From NCBI RefSeq assembly GCF_013177455.1, contig NZ_CP053660.1, positions 1,426,001 through 1,490,000 of the forward strand: a stretch of DNA of 64,000 nucleotides. The letters are read 5' to 3'. The position numbers and the translations under genes are program-made. This stretch comes from Nocardioides marmotae (GTDB lineage: Bacteria > Actinomycetota > Actinomycetes > Propionibacteriales > Nocardioidaceae). The notes below the pieces were generated by a model. It did no database searches, had not been told where the DNA came from, and worked only from the letters and a program-made list of their open reading frames with translations. Position 1 is the first letter of the stretch, and the number at the start of each line of letters is the position of its first letter. Positions 46,580 to 56,015 of the stretch are shown here, piece after piece.

Positions 46580-48768
46580 CGCTTCCCCCCGACCGGCTCG
46601 GCCCGCTGGGACTCCTCCCAGGCGCGCACCGCCTCCTTCTCCTCGGCGGTGGCGAAGAAGTCGGAGGGGGCGACGATGCGGGAGCGGGTGTAGGGGACCT
46701 CGGTCGTCGGGAGACCGCCGGCCCGGGCGGCCCGGACCCAGACCACGGCGGCGTTGGCCACCACGATGATCACGAGCACCGCGAAGGTCGCCTGGAGCAC
46801 GCCGTTGAGCGTGGAGTTGAACACCACCTGGTCCATCTGGCCGGCGTCGGTGGCCGGGGCGAGGATCTCGCCGGCGTCGCGCGCCTCGCGGTAGCGGTCG
46901 GCCTGGGCGAGGTAGCCGATGGTCGGGTCGTCGGAGAAGACCTTCTGCCAGCTCGCGGTCATCGTGGTGATCAGGTCCCAGGCGAGCGGCAGGCCGGGCA
47001 CCCAGGCGTAGCGGAGCTTGCCGTGCTTGATGAGCAGGGTGACGCAGAGCGCGAGCGCGATGGCGGCGAGCAGCTGGTTGGCGATGCCGAAGAGCGGGAA
47101 GAGCTGGTTGATCCCGCCGAGGGGGTCGGTGACGCCGACGTAGAGCATCGAGCCCCAGGCGGCGACGACGACCGCGCTGGCGATCCAGGAGGCGGGCCGC
47201 CACGAGGTGTCGCCGAACCGCGGCCACACGTTGCCGACGGTGTCCTGCAGCATGAACCGGCCCACCCGGGTGCCGGCGTCGACGGCGGTGAGGATGAACA
47301 GCGCCTCGAACATGATCGCGAAGTGGTACCAGAACGCCTGGAGGCCGCCGCCGAAGGCCTCGGAGAAGACCTGGGAGAGCCCGAAGGCGAGGGTCGGGGC
47401 GCCGCCGGTGCGCGAGATCAGCGAGTCCTCCTCGACGGCGGCGGCCGCGGCGGCCAGCTGGTCGGGGGTGATGGTGAAGCCGAGGGTGGCCACGAACTCC
47501 GCCGCGCTCTCGACGGTCCCGCCGGTGGCGCCGATCGGGGCGTTCATCGAGTAGTAGAGGCCCTGGTCGATGACGACCGCGGCGATGAGCGCGCTGATGG
47601 CGACGAAGGACTCCATCAGCATGCCGCCGTAGCCGATCATCCTGACCTGGCTCTCCTTGGCGATCAGCTTCGGCGTCGTGCCGGAGGCGATCAGCGCGTG
47701 GAAGCCCGACAGGGCGCCGCAGGCGATGGTGATGAAGACGAACGGGAAGAGCTTGCCGGCGAAGACCGGGCCGTTGCCGTCGGTGGCGAAGGAGGTGACC
47801 GCGTCGGCCTGGATGGTCGGCGCGGCGATGACCAGGCCGACCGCGAGCAGCACGATCACGCCGACCTTCATGAACGTCGAGAGGTAGTCGCGCGGGGTCA
47901 GCAGCATCCACACCGGCAGCACCGAGGCCACGAAGCCGTAGCCGACCAGGCAGAGGACCAGCGCCTCCTTGGACAGGGTGAGCTCGTCGGCGAGCGAGGA
48001 GCCGTCGATCCACCCGCCGCCGACGATCGCGAGCAGGAGGAGCACGACGCCGATGGCGGTGACCTCCATGACCCGGCCGGGCCGCAGGAAGCGCAGGTAG
48101 AAGCCCATGAACAGCGCGATCGGGATGGTCAGCCCGATCGAGAACACGCCCCACGGAGACTCGGCCAGCGCGTTGACGACCACGAGCGCGAGGACCGCCA
48201 GGATGATGATCATGATCGCGAAGACCGCGATCAGCGCCGCGATGCCACCGACGACGCCGACCTCGTCGCGGACCATCTGGCCCAGGCTGCGGCCGTCGCG
48301 GCGCATCGAGAAGAACAGCACGACCATGTCCTGGACCGCACCGGCCAGGACCACGCCGACGACGATCCAGATCGTGCCGGGCAGGTAGCCCATCTGCGCG
48401 GCAAGGACCGGCCCGACCAGGGGCCCGGCGCCGGCGATCGCGGCGAAGTGGTGGCCGAAGAGCACCCGCCGGTCGGTCACCTCGAAGTCGACGCCGTTGT
48501 CGAGCCGTTCCGCGGGGGTGGCCCGGGTGTCGTCGACCCCGAGCACCCGGACGGCGATGAAGCGGGCGTAGAACCGGTAGGCCACGGCGTAGGAGCACAG
48601 CGCCGCGAACAGCATCCACAGCGCGGAGACCTCCTCGCCGCGGGAGAGGGCGAGGACTGCCCAGCACAGCGCACCGGCGACGGCGACGGCCGTCCACAGC
48701 GCGATGGAGCGCCCGGAGGGGCGGCGGGGTGGCCGGGTCGGCTGCTCGACGTCGGTGACCGTGCTCAT
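46576..48768 (-). CDS. cstA: CstA-family carbon-starvation (pyruvate/peptide) transporter
   Basis: A 730-residue polytopic membrane protein with about 16-18 hydrophobic segments. FGHHFAAIAGAGPLVGPVLAAQMGYLP near residues 105-130 is a CstA hallmark, and ALIASGTTPKLI and GRFMLQDT follow. E. coli CstA and BtsT import pyruvate; CstA also affects peptide uptake. A CAGGAG ribosome site precedes the ATG at 48768. It is divergent from ffh across 129 bp. Confidence 0.93.
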   Translation of the reverse strand: MSTVTDVEQPTRPPRRPSGRSIALWTAVAVAGALCWAVLALSRGEEVSALWMLFAALCSYAVAYRFYARFIAVRVLGVDDTRATPAERLDNGVDFEVTDRRVLFGHHFAAIAGAGPLVGPVLAAQMGYLPGTIWIVVGVVLAGAVQDMVVLFFSMRRDGRSLGQMVRDEVGVVGGIAALIAVFAIMIIILAVLALVVVNALAESPWGVFSIGLTIPIALFMGFYLRFLRPGRVMEVTAIGVVLLLLAIVGGGWIDGSSLADELTLSKEALVLCLVGYGFVASVLPVWMLLTPRDYLSTFMKVGVIVLLAVGLVIAAPTIQADAVTSFATDGNGPVFAGKLFPFVFITIACGALSGFHALIASGTTPKLIAKESQVRMIGYGGMLMESFVAISALIAAVVIDQGLYYSMNAPIGATGGTVESAAEFVATLGFTITPDQLAAAAAAVEEDSLISRTGGAPTLAFGLSQVFSEAFGGGLQAFWYHFAIMFEALFILTAVDAGTRVGRFMLQDTVGNVWPRFGDTSWRPASWIASAVVVAAWGSMLYVGVTDPLGGINQLFPLFGIANQLLAAIALALCVTLLIKHGKLRYAWVPGLPLAWDLITTMTASWQKVFSDDPTIGYLAQADRYREARDAGEILAPATDAGQMDQVVFNSTLNGVLQATFAVLVIIVVANAAVVWVRAARAGGLPTTEVPYTRSRIVAPSDFFATAEEKEAVRAWEESQRAEPVGGKR

Positions 48769-48897
48769 GGTGTGCTCCTGTCCCGAGTGACTGCCCTCAC
48801 CCTCGCATGCGAAGCGGGCGTGGGATAGGGATCGGCCCCGGTTACGATTCGAGGGTCCGACCACCCGTCGCACCCGTCACCGATCGTCAGGATTCAC

Positions 48898-50469
48898 GTG
48901 TTCGCCACCCTCTCCGACCGGCTCGCCGACACCTTCAAGAACCTCCGGGGCAAGGGTCGGCTCTCCGAGGCCGACATCGACGCCACCGCCCGCGAGATCC
49001 GCATCGCCCTGCTCGAGGCCGACGTCGCGCTCCCGGTCGTCAAGGAGTTCGTGGCGGCGGTCAAGGACCGCGCCCGCGGCGAGGAGGTCAGCCAGGCGCT
49101 GAACCCCGCCCAGCAGATCGTCAAGATCGTCAACGAGGAGCTCGTGGCGATCCTGGGCGGCGAGACCCGCCGGCTGCGCTACGCCAAGACCGGCCCGACC
49201 GTGATCATGCTCGCCGGCCTCCAGGGCGCCGGCAAGACGACGCTGGCGGCCAAGCTCGCGCTGTGGCTCAAGGAGCAGGGCAAGACCCCGATGCTGGTCG
49301 CCTGCGACCTGCAGCGCCCGAACGCGGTCAAGCAGCTGCAGGTCAACGGCGAGCGGGTCGGCGTACCGGTCTTCGCCCCCGAGCCGGGCAACGGCGTCGG
49401 CGACCCCGTCTCCGTCGCGCGGGCCTCGATCGAGGAGGCCAAGCGCCGCCTGCACGACGTGGTCATCGTCGACACCGCCGGTCGCCTCGGCGTGGACGCC
49501 GAGCTGATGCAGCAGGCCTCCGACATCCGCGACGCCGTTCAGCCCGACGAGGTCCTCTTCGTCGTCGACGCGATGATCGGCCAGGACGCCGTCTCCACCG
49601 CGCAGGCCTTCCTCGACGGCGTCGGGTACGACGGCGTCGTCCTCACCAAGCTCGACGGCGACGCCCGCGGTGGCGCGGCGCTCTCGATCGCCTCGATCAC
49701 CGGCAAGCCGGTCATGTTCGCCTCCAACGGCGAGAAGATGACCGACTTCGACCTCTTCCACCCCGACCGCATGGCCTCGCGCATCCTCGACATGGGCGAC
49801 GTCATGACCCTGATCGAGCAGGCCGAGAAGGCCTTCGACTCCGAGCAGGCGATGAAGGCGGCCGCCAAGCTCAGCGGTCAGGGCGGGGAGTTCACCCTCG
49901 ATGACTTCCTCGAGCAGATGCAGCAGGTCCGCAAGCTCGGCTCGATGTCGAAGATCATGGGGATGCTGCCCGGGATGGGCCAGTTCCGCGAGCAGCTGGA
50001 GAACTTCGACGAGCGCGAGATCGACCGGATCCAGGCGATCATCCAGTCGATGACGCCGGCCGAGCGGGCCAACCCCAAGATCATCGACGGCTCGCGCCGG
50101 GCCCGGATCGCGAAGGGCTCGGGCCGCCAGGTCTCCGACGTCAACCAGCTCGTCGACCGCTTCTTCGAGGCGCGGAAGATGATGATGCAGATGGCCCGCG
50201 GCGGCGGCATCCCGGGCATGCCCGGCATGCCGGGCCTGGGCGGCCCGAAGAAGGGCAAGGCCAAGCCGCAGCCGAAGAAGGGCAAGGGCGCCAAGCGGTC
50301 GGGCAACCCGGCCAAGGCCGCCCAGCAGGCCGCGGCGGAGAAGGAGAAGGCCGCCGCCGCAGGCGCCGCCAACCCCTTCGGCACGCCCGCCGGCGCCGAG
50401 GACGTCGACTACGAGCAGGCCGCGGCCGCACTGAACCTGCCGAAGGACTTCTCGAAGTTCCTCAAGTGA
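48898..50469 (+). CDS. ffh: Signal recognition particle protein Ffh
   Basis: A 523-residue SRP54 GTPase. The N domain precedes G1 GLQGAGKTTLAAKLA near residue 105, G3 DTAGRLGVD and G4 TKLDGDARGG. The Met/Gly-rich M domain binds 4.5S RNA and signal peptides (MQQVRKLGSMSKIMGMLPGM). A Lys/Pro/Ala tail follows. The GTG start gives the standard MFATLSDRL N-terminus. TACGAT at 48843-48848 may be its -10, leaving a leader of about 45 nt. Confidence 0.96.
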   Translation: MFATLSDRLADTFKNLRGKGRLSEADIDATAREIRIALLEADVALPVVKEFVAAVKDRARGEEVSQALNPAQQIVKIVNEELVAILGGETRRLRYAKTGPTVIMLAGLQGAGKTTLAAKLALWLKEQGKTPMLVACDLQRPNAVKQLQVNGERVGVPVFAPEPGNGVGDPVSVARASIEEAKRRLHDVVIVDTAGRLGVDAELMQQASDIRDAVQPDEVLFVVDAMIGQDAVSTAQAFLDGVGYDGVVLTKLDGDARGGAALSIASITGKPVMFASNGEKMTDFDLFHPDRMASRILDMGDVMTLIEQAEKAFDSEQAMKAAAKLSGQGGEFTLDDFLEQMQQVRKLGSMSKIMGMLPGMGQFREQLENFDEREIDRIQAIIQSMTPAERANPKIIDGSRRARIAKGSGRQVSDVNQLVDRFFEARKMMMQMARGGGIPGMPGMPGLGGPKKGKAKPQPKKGKGAKRSGNPAKAAQQAAAEKEKAAAAGAANPFGTPAGAEDVDYEQAAAALNLPKDFSKFLK

Positions 50470-50510
50470 GCCCCGCATGAGCCCCGAGTGAGCCCCGCGT
50501 GAGCCCCGAA
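50467..50510. repeat. Four 11-bp tandem repeats from the ffh stop codon to the next start
   Basis: The unit TGAGCCCCGNN is repeated at 50467, 50478, 50489 and 50500, followed by TGAGCACGG. The first unit begins with the ffh stop and the last base of the fourth is the A of the next ATG. Because 11 is not a multiple of 3, TGA falls in all three frames. Confidence 0.85.
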
Positions 50511-50881
50511 TGAGCACGGTCCTGGTCGTCGACGGCGCGAACGTCGTCGGCAGCCGCCCCGACGGGTGGTGGAAGGACCGGGCCGGCGCCGCGCGGCGGC
50601 TGCACGAGCGGCTCCTGGTCGGAGACACCCCGCAGGACGAGGTCGTGCTCGTGCTGGAGGGGGCGGCCAAGGGCGGCGTCCGTGCCGGCCGGGACGGCCA
50701 CGTGCGGACGGTGCACGCGAAGGGCGTCGGCGACGAGACGATCGTGGCCGAGGCCCGCGCCGCCGCGGGGCGGGGGAGCCGGGTGACCGTGGTGACCGCC
50801 GACCGGATGCTCCAGGCCCGCGTCCAGGGCGTCGGCGCGCTCGCCGTCGGTCCGTCGTGGCTGCTCGACCTCATCGACTGA
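50510..50881 (+). CDS. NYN/PIN-like domain protein (YacP-type predicted RNase)
   Basis: A 123-residue single-domain protein with VLVVDGANVVGSRPDGWWKDR at the N-terminus, whose first Asp and Asn are the NYN metal-site residues, and acidic residues at DETIVAEA and TADRMLQ. NYN domains are predicted RNases acting on tRNA or rRNA. It is joined to ffh by the 11-bp repeat linker. The partner is unknown. Confidence 0.8.
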   Translation: MSTVLVVDGANVVGSRPDGWWKDRAGAARRLHERLLVGDTPQDEVVLVLEGAAKGGVRAGRDGHVRTVHAKGVGDETIVAEARAAAGRGSRVTVVTADRMLQARVQGVGALAVGPSWLLDLID

Positions 50882-50913
50882 AGCGGGGCGAGCGACACCG
50901 GCGGAGGGCCCGC

Positions 50914-50919
50914 TAGCGT
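50914..50919 (+). promoter_or_regulatory. -10 hexamer predicting a leaderless amidohydrolase mRNA
   Basis: TAGCGT ends 7 nt before the ATG at 50926. Confidence 0.45.
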
Positions 50920-50925
50920 CGGGCC

Positions 50926-52008
50926 ATGCCTGCGCTGAGGTTCTCCGGACCGGTCCTGCCCGACGGCGAGAGCCGCGACCTGTACGTCGTGGACGGGACC
51001 GTCACCTACGAGCCGCAGCCCGGCGCCGAGACCGTCGCGCGCGGCTGGATCGTCCCCGGGCTCGTGGACGCCCACAACCACCTCGGGCTGGAGGACCACG
51101 GCGCCGTCGACGACTCCGAGGTCGAGGCGCAGGCCCTCGCCGACCGCGACGCCGGTGCGCTGCTCCTGCGCGACTGCGGGTCGCCCGCCGACACCCGGTG
51201 GGTCCACGAGCGGGCGGACCTGCCGCGGCTGGTCCGGGCCGGGCGGCACGTCGCACGGACCAAGCGCTACATCCGCAGCTACGCCCACGAGGTCGAGCCG
51301 GCCGACCTGGCGACGTACGTCGCGCGGGAGGCGCGGGGCAGCGACGGCTGGGTGAAGGTCGTCGGCGACTGGATCTCCCGCGAGACCGGCGACCTGGCCC
51401 CGTCGTTCCCCGCCGATGCGTTCGCCGAGGCGATCGCGGCCGCGCACGCCGAGGGGGCGAAGGTGACCGCCCACTGCTTCGGCCGCGACGTGCTCCAGGG
51501 CCTGCTCGACGCCGGCATCGACTGCATCGAGCACGGCACCGGGCTCTCGCTGGACCAGCTCGACCAGATGGCCGCCGGCGGGGTCGCGCTGGTGCCGACG
51601 GTGATGCAGACCGCGAAGTTCCCGACCTTCGTCGAGCAGGGCCGCGAGAGGTTCCCCGACTACGCAGCCACCATGGAGGACCTCTACGCGCGCCGGCGCG
51701 AGGTGCTGATGTCGGCGCACGAGGCGGGCGTCGCGCTGTACGTCGGCAGCGACGGCGGCGGAGCGCAGCGGCACGGCTGGCTGGCCGGCGAGGCGCTCGC
51801 GATGGCCGAGCTGGGCCTGCCGCCCGCCGACGTGCTGGCCGCGGCGTCCTGGCGCGGGCGGGAGTGGCTGGGCTTCCCGGGGCTGGAGGAGGGGGCCAGC
51901 GCCGACCTCGTGGTCTACGACCGCGACCCCGCCACCGACCTGACCGCGCTGTGGGAGCCGGTCTGCGTGGTGCTGCGCGGGGCGGTCGTCGGCCGGTCGG
52001 CCGGCTGA
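50926..52008 (+). CDS. Metal-dependent amidohydrolase
   Basis: A 360-residue amidohydrolase-superfamily enzyme. His50 and His52 in VDAHNHLGL are the first metal ligands, the probable bridging lysine lies in GWVKVVGDW, later histidines are in VTAHCFG and IEHGTGL, and the metal-binding Asp is in VGSDGGG. The M. tuberculosis counterpart Rv2915c also follows ffh. The substrate (cyclic amide, dipeptide or similar) is not predicted. Confidence 0.88.
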   Translation: MPALRFSGPVLPDGESRDLYVVDGTVTYEPQPGAETVARGWIVPGLVDAHNHLGLEDHGAVDDSEVEAQALADRDAGALLLRDCGSPADTRWVHERADLPRLVRAGRHVARTKRYIRSYAHEVEPADLATYVAREARGSDGWVKVVGDWISRETGDLAPSFPADAFAEAIAAAHAEGAKVTAHCFGRDVLQGLLDAGIDCIEHGTGLSLDQLDQMAAGGVALVPTVMQTAKFPTFVEQGRERFPDYAATMEDLYARRREVLMSAHEAGVALYVGSDGGGAQRHGWLAGEALAMAELGLPPADVLAAASWRGREWLGFPGLEEGASADLVVYDRDPATDLTALWEPVCVVLRGAVVGRSAG

Positions 52009-52036
52009 GGCCCGGCCGACGCCTCGGCCGGGCCGC

Positions 52037-52663
52037 TCACGCGCGCGGTCGGCCGGTCGCCCAGCGCACCACGGTCACCAGCAGCACGACCAGGCCGGCG
52101 AGGCCGAGCACGAGCGGCACGGTGATGGCCAGCACGATCGAGCCGATGAACCCGCCGACCGAGGGGGCCGGACCCACCTGCGCCTCGCCGGTGTCGATGC
52201 CGGTGTCGATGCCGGTGTCGGTGCCGGTGTCGGTGCCGTCCCCGGCGCCGTCGGTGCAGGTGACCTCGAGGTCGCCCGACCCCGGGTCGAAGCGGGCGGC
52301 GGCCCGCCACTCGCCGTCGCCGTCGGACTTCTGCAGGTCCGCGCCGACCGGCGACATCACGACCGGGCGGCCCGTCGCGCCGTCCACCACCTGGCACCGC
52401 ACGGCCTCGTCGGGGTCCAGCCAGAGGACCCGGTCGCGGTCGGTCGGCACCGTCACGGTGTGCGGGGCGCCGTCGGCCGGCACGGTGGCGTCGGTCTCGA
52501 GGAAGGCGGACAGGGTCGAGACGAACAGCGCCACGCCCGCGGCGACCGCGGCCAGGAGGAGGCCCCCGCCGAGCGCGAACCACCAGGCGCTCGGCCGCGG
52601 CTTGCGCGGGTCGGGGCCGGCCGGCCAGGCGGCGTACGGTGAGGGCGGCGGGGAGGTGCTCAT
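52037..52663 (-). CDS. Two-helix membrane protein of unknown function with DTG repeat
   Basis: A 208-residue protein. A Pro-rich N-terminus leads into a transmembrane helix (about 27-50), then an extracytoplasmic domain of about 115 residues with two cysteines (VRCQVV, VTCTDG). A low-complexity DTG/GTDTGIDTG repeat from four 12-bp units follows, and a second transmembrane helix (about 172-197). No family is recognised. It is convergent with the amidohydrolase. Confidence 0.65.
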   Translation of the reverse strand: MSTSPPPSPYAAWPAGPDPRKPRPSAWWFALGGGLLLAAVAAGVALFVSTLSAFLETDATVPADGAPHTVTVPTDRDRVLWLDPDEAVRCQVVDGATGRPVVMSPVGADLQKSDGDGEWRAAARFDPGSGDLEVTCTDGAGDGTDTGTDTGIDTGIDTGEAQVGPAPSVGGFIGSIVLAITVPLVLGLAGLVVLLVTVVRWATGRPRA

Positions 52664-52702
52664 GGGGGAACCCTGCCTGATTTCGCCACGCCGTCGTCGA
52701 TC

Positions 52703-52711
52703 TGGCAGACT
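52703..52711 (+). promoter_or_regulatory. TGGCAGACT motif in the rpsP leader (probable promoter)
   Basis: TGGCAGACT lies 133 bp before the rpsP start and recurs upstream of rplS at 55449. CAGACT can act as a -10 element. The remaining leader of about 130 nt is long enough for an autoregulatory structure. Confidence 0.45.
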
Positions 52712-52843
52712 CTCCCGCTGAGTCCTGCGCGCCTGGACCCTCTCACCCGGGCGCAGCGAGACCCATCCGAGGAGCCCGGCCCGGTCCCCACCTGGTGGCG
52801 GTGCGCCTCACCACACACGACATCCTGAGGAGACACCACAGCT

Positions 52844-53362
52844 GTGGCCGTCAAGATCCGTTTGAAGCGCCTGGGCAAGGTCCGGGTGCCGCAGTACCGC
52901 ATCGTCGTCGTCGACTCGCGCAAGAAGCGCGACGGTCGCGTCCTCGAGGAGATCGGCAAGTACCACCCCAAGGAGGACCCGTCGTACATCGACGTCGTCT
53001 CCGAGCGGGCGCAGTACTGGCTGGGCGTCGGCGCGCAGCCGACCGAGGCCGTCGCCGCGATCCTCAAGATCACCGGCGACTGGCAGAAGTTCAAGGGTGA
53101 GCCGGGCGCCGAGGGCACCCTGCGTCACGCCGAGCCCAAGCGGGACAAGCTCGAGATCTTCAACGAGGCCCTCAAGGAGGCTCAGAGCGAGCCGCGCGGC
53201 GACGCGACGACCAAGAAGGCCGCGAAGAAGTCGGCCGAGGCCGCCGCTCCCGAGGCCAACGTGACCCCCGCCGCCGAGACCCCCGAGGGTGCGACGGAGC
53301 AGGCCGAGGCCGCCGAGACCACGACGGACGCCGAGCGTCCTGACGCGGACAAGCAGGCCTGA
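52844..53362 (+). CDS. rpsP: Ribosomal protein bS16
   Basis: A 172-residue 30S protein. Residues 1-85 are the conserved bS16 core ([20 protein letters not shown]). The remaining half is an Ala/Glu/Thr/Lys-rich extension typical of actinobacteria. GTG start. First gene of the rpsP-khpA-rimM-trmD-rplS block. Confidence 0.96.
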   Translation: MAVKIRLKRLGKVRVPQYRIVVVDSRKKRDGRVLEEIGKYHPKEDPSYIDVVSERAQYWLGVGAQPTEAVAAILKITGDWQKFKGEPGAEGTLRHAEPKRDKLEIFNEALKEAQSEPRGDATTKKAAKKSAEAAAPEANVTPAAETPEGATEQAEAAETTTDAERPDADKQA

Positions 53363-53367
53363 GCACG

Positions 53368-53610
53368 ATGCTGGCCGACGCCCTCGAGCACCTCGTCCGC
53401 GGCGTGGTGGACAACCCCGACGACGTCGTCGTCCGGGACAAGCAGCTGCGCCGTGGCTCGGTCCTCGAGGTCCTGGTGCACCCCGACGACCTCGGCAAGG
53501 TGATCGGGCGCGGGGGCCGCACGGCGTCGGCGTTCCGCACCGTCATCTCGGCCCTGGCCGGGCGCGACGGGGCGCGGATCGACTTCGTGGACGTCGACCG
53601 GCGCCGCTGA
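53368..53610 (+). CDS. khpA: KH-domain RNA-binding protein KhpA
   Basis: An 80-residue single type II KH domain. The GxxG loop is GRGG at residues 47-50 in KVIGRGGRTASAFRT. KhpA forms homodimers or pairs with KhpB/EloR and affects cell elongation and sRNA binding in Firmicutes. It lies 5 bp after rpsP, the conserved location. Confidence 0.94.
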   Translation: MLADALEHLVRGVVDNPDDVVVRDKQLRRGSVLEVLVHPDDLGKVIGRGGRTASAFRTVISALAGRDGARIDFVDVDRRR

Positions 53611-53644
53611 GCGCCTGCTCGGCCGACCTGTCGAGACCAGCAGC

Positions 53645-53678
53645 ACGGGTGCCGCTCCCCAGCCGGGGCGGCACCCGT
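53645..53678 (+). terminator. Candidate terminator between khpA and rimM
   Basis: A stem of about 14 bp (53645-53658 with 53665-53678, one G-T pair) and a 6-nt loop, followed by a short T-containing tail. It may be partial, as rimM belongs to the same block. Confidence 0.55.
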
Positions 53679-53710
53679 TCGCATTTCCAGAACGCTTCGA
53701 GGAGACACCA

Positions 53711-54259
53711 GTGGAGACGATCGAGCTGGTCGTGGGACGCATCGGCAAGCCCCACGGCCTCCGTGGCGAGGTGACCGTCGACGTGCGCACCGACGAGCCG
53801 GAGCGGCGCTACGCCGTCGGCGCCCGGCTGCGCGCCGAGCCGCCGCGCGGGTCGGCCTCCCCGCTGCGCGAGGTGACGGTGGCGGGCTCGCGCTGGCACC
53901 AGACGACGCTGCTGGTCTCCTTCGAGGAGATCCCCGACCGCACCGCCGCTGAGGCCGCCCGCGGGCTCGTGCTGCACGCGACCGTGCCGGTCGACGAGAC
54001 GCCCGCCGACCCCGACGAGTACTACGACCACCAGCTCGTCGGCCTGGCGGCGTACGACCTGGACGGCGCCGAGCTCGGCACCGTCACCGCGCTCGTCCAC
54101 GGCGGCGCCCAGGACCTGCTGACCATCAAGACCCCCGACGGTCGCGACACGCTGGTGCCGTTCGTCAAGGCGCTCGTCCCCGAGGTCGACCTGGCGGCCG
54201 GACGCGTCGTGGTCGCCGACCGCCCGGGCCTGGTCACCCCGCTGCCCGAGGACGAGTGA
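53711..54259 (+). CDS. rimM: 16S rRNA-processing protein RimM
   Basis: A 182-residue 30S maturation factor that binds uS19. The N-terminal beta-barrel has [17 protein letters not shown], and the C-terminal PRC-barrel domain has [10 protein letters not shown] and [24 protein letters not shown] start with GAGGAGA upstream; its stop overlaps the trmD start (GTGA). Confidence 0.95.
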   Translation: METIELVVGRIGKPHGLRGEVTVDVRTDEPERRYAVGARLRAEPPRGSASPLREVTVAGSRWHQTTLLVSFEEIPDRTAAEAARGLVLHATVPVDETPADPDEYYDHQLVGLAAYDLDGAELGTVTALVHGGAQDLLTIKTPDGRDTLVPFVKALVPEVDLAAGRVVVADRPGLVTPLPEDE

Positions 54260-55440
54260 GCCCGGCCGTGCGCCTGGACTACCTCACGATCTTCCCCGAC
54301 TACCTCGCGCCGCTGCAGCTCTCGCTGCCCGGCAAGGCGGTCGCCTCCGGCCTCCTCGACGTCCACGTCCACGACCTGCGCCGCTGGACCCACGACCGGC
54401 ACCGCACCGTCGACGACACCCCCTACGGCGGCGGCGCCGGGATGGTGCTCAAGCCCGAGCCGTTCGGGGAGGCCTTCGACGAGCTCCTCGGCGAGGCTGG
54501 TGGTGGCGGTGAGGGCGTGACGGTCGTCGTCACCACGCCCTCGGGGGAGCCGTTCACCCAGCCGCTGGCCCGCGAGCTCGCGACGCGGGAGCGGCTGGTC
54601 TTCGCGTGCGGACGCTACGAGGGCATCGACCAGCGCGTGCTCGACCACGCCCGGACGATCGCTGAGGTCCGCGAGATCTCCATCGGCGACTACGTCCTCA
54701 ACGGTGGCGAGGTCGCCGCGCTGGCGATCACCGAGGCCGTCGTGCGCCTGCTGCCCGGATTCATGGGCAACGCCGCCTCGCTGGTCGAGGAGTCCCACGA
54801 GGGCGGGCTGCTCGAGCACCCCGTCTACACCAAGCCCGCGTCCTGGCGCGGCCACGCCGTGCCCCCGGTGCTGCTCTCCGGCGACCACGGCGCGATCGCG
54901 CGGTGGCGCCACGACCAGGCGGTACGCCGCACGGCCGAGCGCCGCCCGGACCTCCTCCACGCCAGCGCGGTGACGGGGGAGTGGGTGGTCGAGCGCGCGG
55001 TCCGCGCCGACGCCGCGGAGATCCTCACCCTGCAGCTGGCCTGCTGGGTGCGCGAGGCGGTCGCGAACGACGACCTGTCCATCCCGCCGCTGCACGAGGA
55101 CCTCGCCACGGTCGCGGAGTCCCTGGCGGAGTGGGACACCTACGTGGTGCGGGTCGCCGGCCGGCTGGTCGGCTCGGTCCGCGGCCGGCTCGACGGCGAC
55201 GTGTGGGACATCGGACGGCTGATGGTCGCCCCCGACCAGCGCGGCCGGGGGCTGGGCCGGCTGCTCCTCGAGCACGCCCAGGCCGTGGCGCCGGCCGGCG
55301 CGGCGTCGTACCGGCTGTTCACCGGGAAGGGCAGCGCCGACAACCTGCGGATGTACAAGAAGGCCGGCTTCGGTGTCCGCGAGGTGCTCGACGGGCCGTC
55401 GGGGCCGGCGGTGCTCACCAAGCGGATTACTCGCCGCTGA
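54256..55440 (+). CDS. trmD: tRNA (guanine(37)-N1)-methyltransferase TrmD fused to a GNAT acetyltransferase domain
   Basis: A 394-residue protein. Residues about 1-235 are a complete SPOUT-fold TrmD with [34 protein letters not shown] and the knotted SAM site [11 protein letters not shown] near 140-150. Residues about 248-394 form a second domain with the GNAT acetyl-CoA loop [15 protein letters not shown] near 323-337 and a late [10 protein letters not shown] motif. The acetyl acceptor is unknown. There is no stop, frameshift or start signal between the domains, so it is a true single chain. Confidence 0.93.
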   Translation: MSPAVRLDYLTIFPDYLAPLQLSLPGKAVASGLLDVHVHDLRRWTHDRHRTVDDTPYGGGAGMVLKPEPFGEAFDELLGEAGGGGEGVTVVVTTPSGEPFTQPLARELATRERLVFACGRYEGIDQRVLDHARTIAEVREISIGDYVLNGGEVAALAITEAVVRLLPGFMGNAASLVEESHEGGLLEHPVYTKPASWRGHAVPPVLLSGDHGAIARWRHDQAVRRTAERRPDLLHASAVTGEWVVERAVRADAAEILTLQLACWVREAVANDDLSIPPLHEDLATVAESLAEWDTYVVRVAGRLVGSVRGRLDGDVWDIGRLMVAPDQRGRGLGRLLLEHAQAVAPAGAASYRLFTGKGSADNLRMYKKAGFGVREVLDGPSGPAVLTKRITRR

Positions 55441-55448
55441 TCGCGCTG

Positions 55449-55457
55449 TGGCAGACT
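55449..55457 (+). promoter_or_regulatory. TGGCAGACT motif in the rplS leader (probable promoter)
   Basis: The same nonamer as upstream of rpsP, here 177 bp before the rplS start. In the leader, CTGTGGCAG near 55446 can pair with CTGCCACAG near 55526, so a folded r-protein leader is possible. Confidence 0.45.
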
Positions 55458-55625
55458 TGCCCACCGGCCCAGTCGGCCGAAGGACCGCCCCGAGCACACA
55501 CGCGGGGGGTCTGCGTCGGGCTCCTGCCACAGGGGGAGCCCTGCGCCGCCGGCCACACGCACTGCGCCACCCGCACCGTCGAACCCCGAACCGCGGCTGA
55601 CCTGTGGCACTCGCGAGGAGCAGTC

Positions 55626-55979
55626 ATGACCAACAACCTCGTTGCCGAGCTCGGCAACAGCGCCAAGCGCGACGACGTCCCGGCCTTCCGCGCCGGTGAC
55701 ACCATCAAGGTCCACGTCAAGGTCGTCGAGGGCAACCGGTCCCGCGTGCAGATCTTCCAGGGCGTCGTGATCCGCGTGCAGGGCGCCGGCATCGGCCGCA
55801 CCTTCACCGTCCGCAAGGTCTCCTTCGGCGTCGGCGTCGAGCGCACCTTCCCGCTCAACAGCCCCATCTTCGAGCAGATCGAGATCGTCACCCGCGGTGA
55901 CGTCCGTCGCGCGAAGCTGTACTACCTGCGCAACCTGCGCGGCAAGGCCGCCAAGATCAAGGAGCGCCGCGAGGCCTGA
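55626..55979 (+). CDS. rplS: Ribosomal protein bL19
   Basis: A 117-residue 50S protein at the 30S-50S interface. It shows [30 protein letters not shown] core blocks and [20 protein letters not shown] at the C-terminus. ATG with a GAGGAG ribosome site. It follows trmD by 185 bp, a gap that holds the leader described separately. Confidence 0.96.
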   Translation: MTNNLVAELGNSAKRDDVPAFRAGDTIKVHVKVVEGNRSRVQIFQGVVIRVQGAGIGRTFTVRKVSFGVGVERTFPLNSPIFEQIEIVTRGDVRRAKLYYLRNLRGKAAKIKERREA

Positions 55980-56003
55980 GCCTCGGGGCAGGCAGCACCT
56001 CCC

Positions 56004-56009
56004 TAGACT
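56004..56009 (+). promoter_or_regulatory. -10 hexamer predicting a leaderless lepB mRNA
   Basis: TAGACT ends 7 nt before the lepB GTG (56016). Confidence 0.5.
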
Positions 56010-56015
56010 CTGCGC

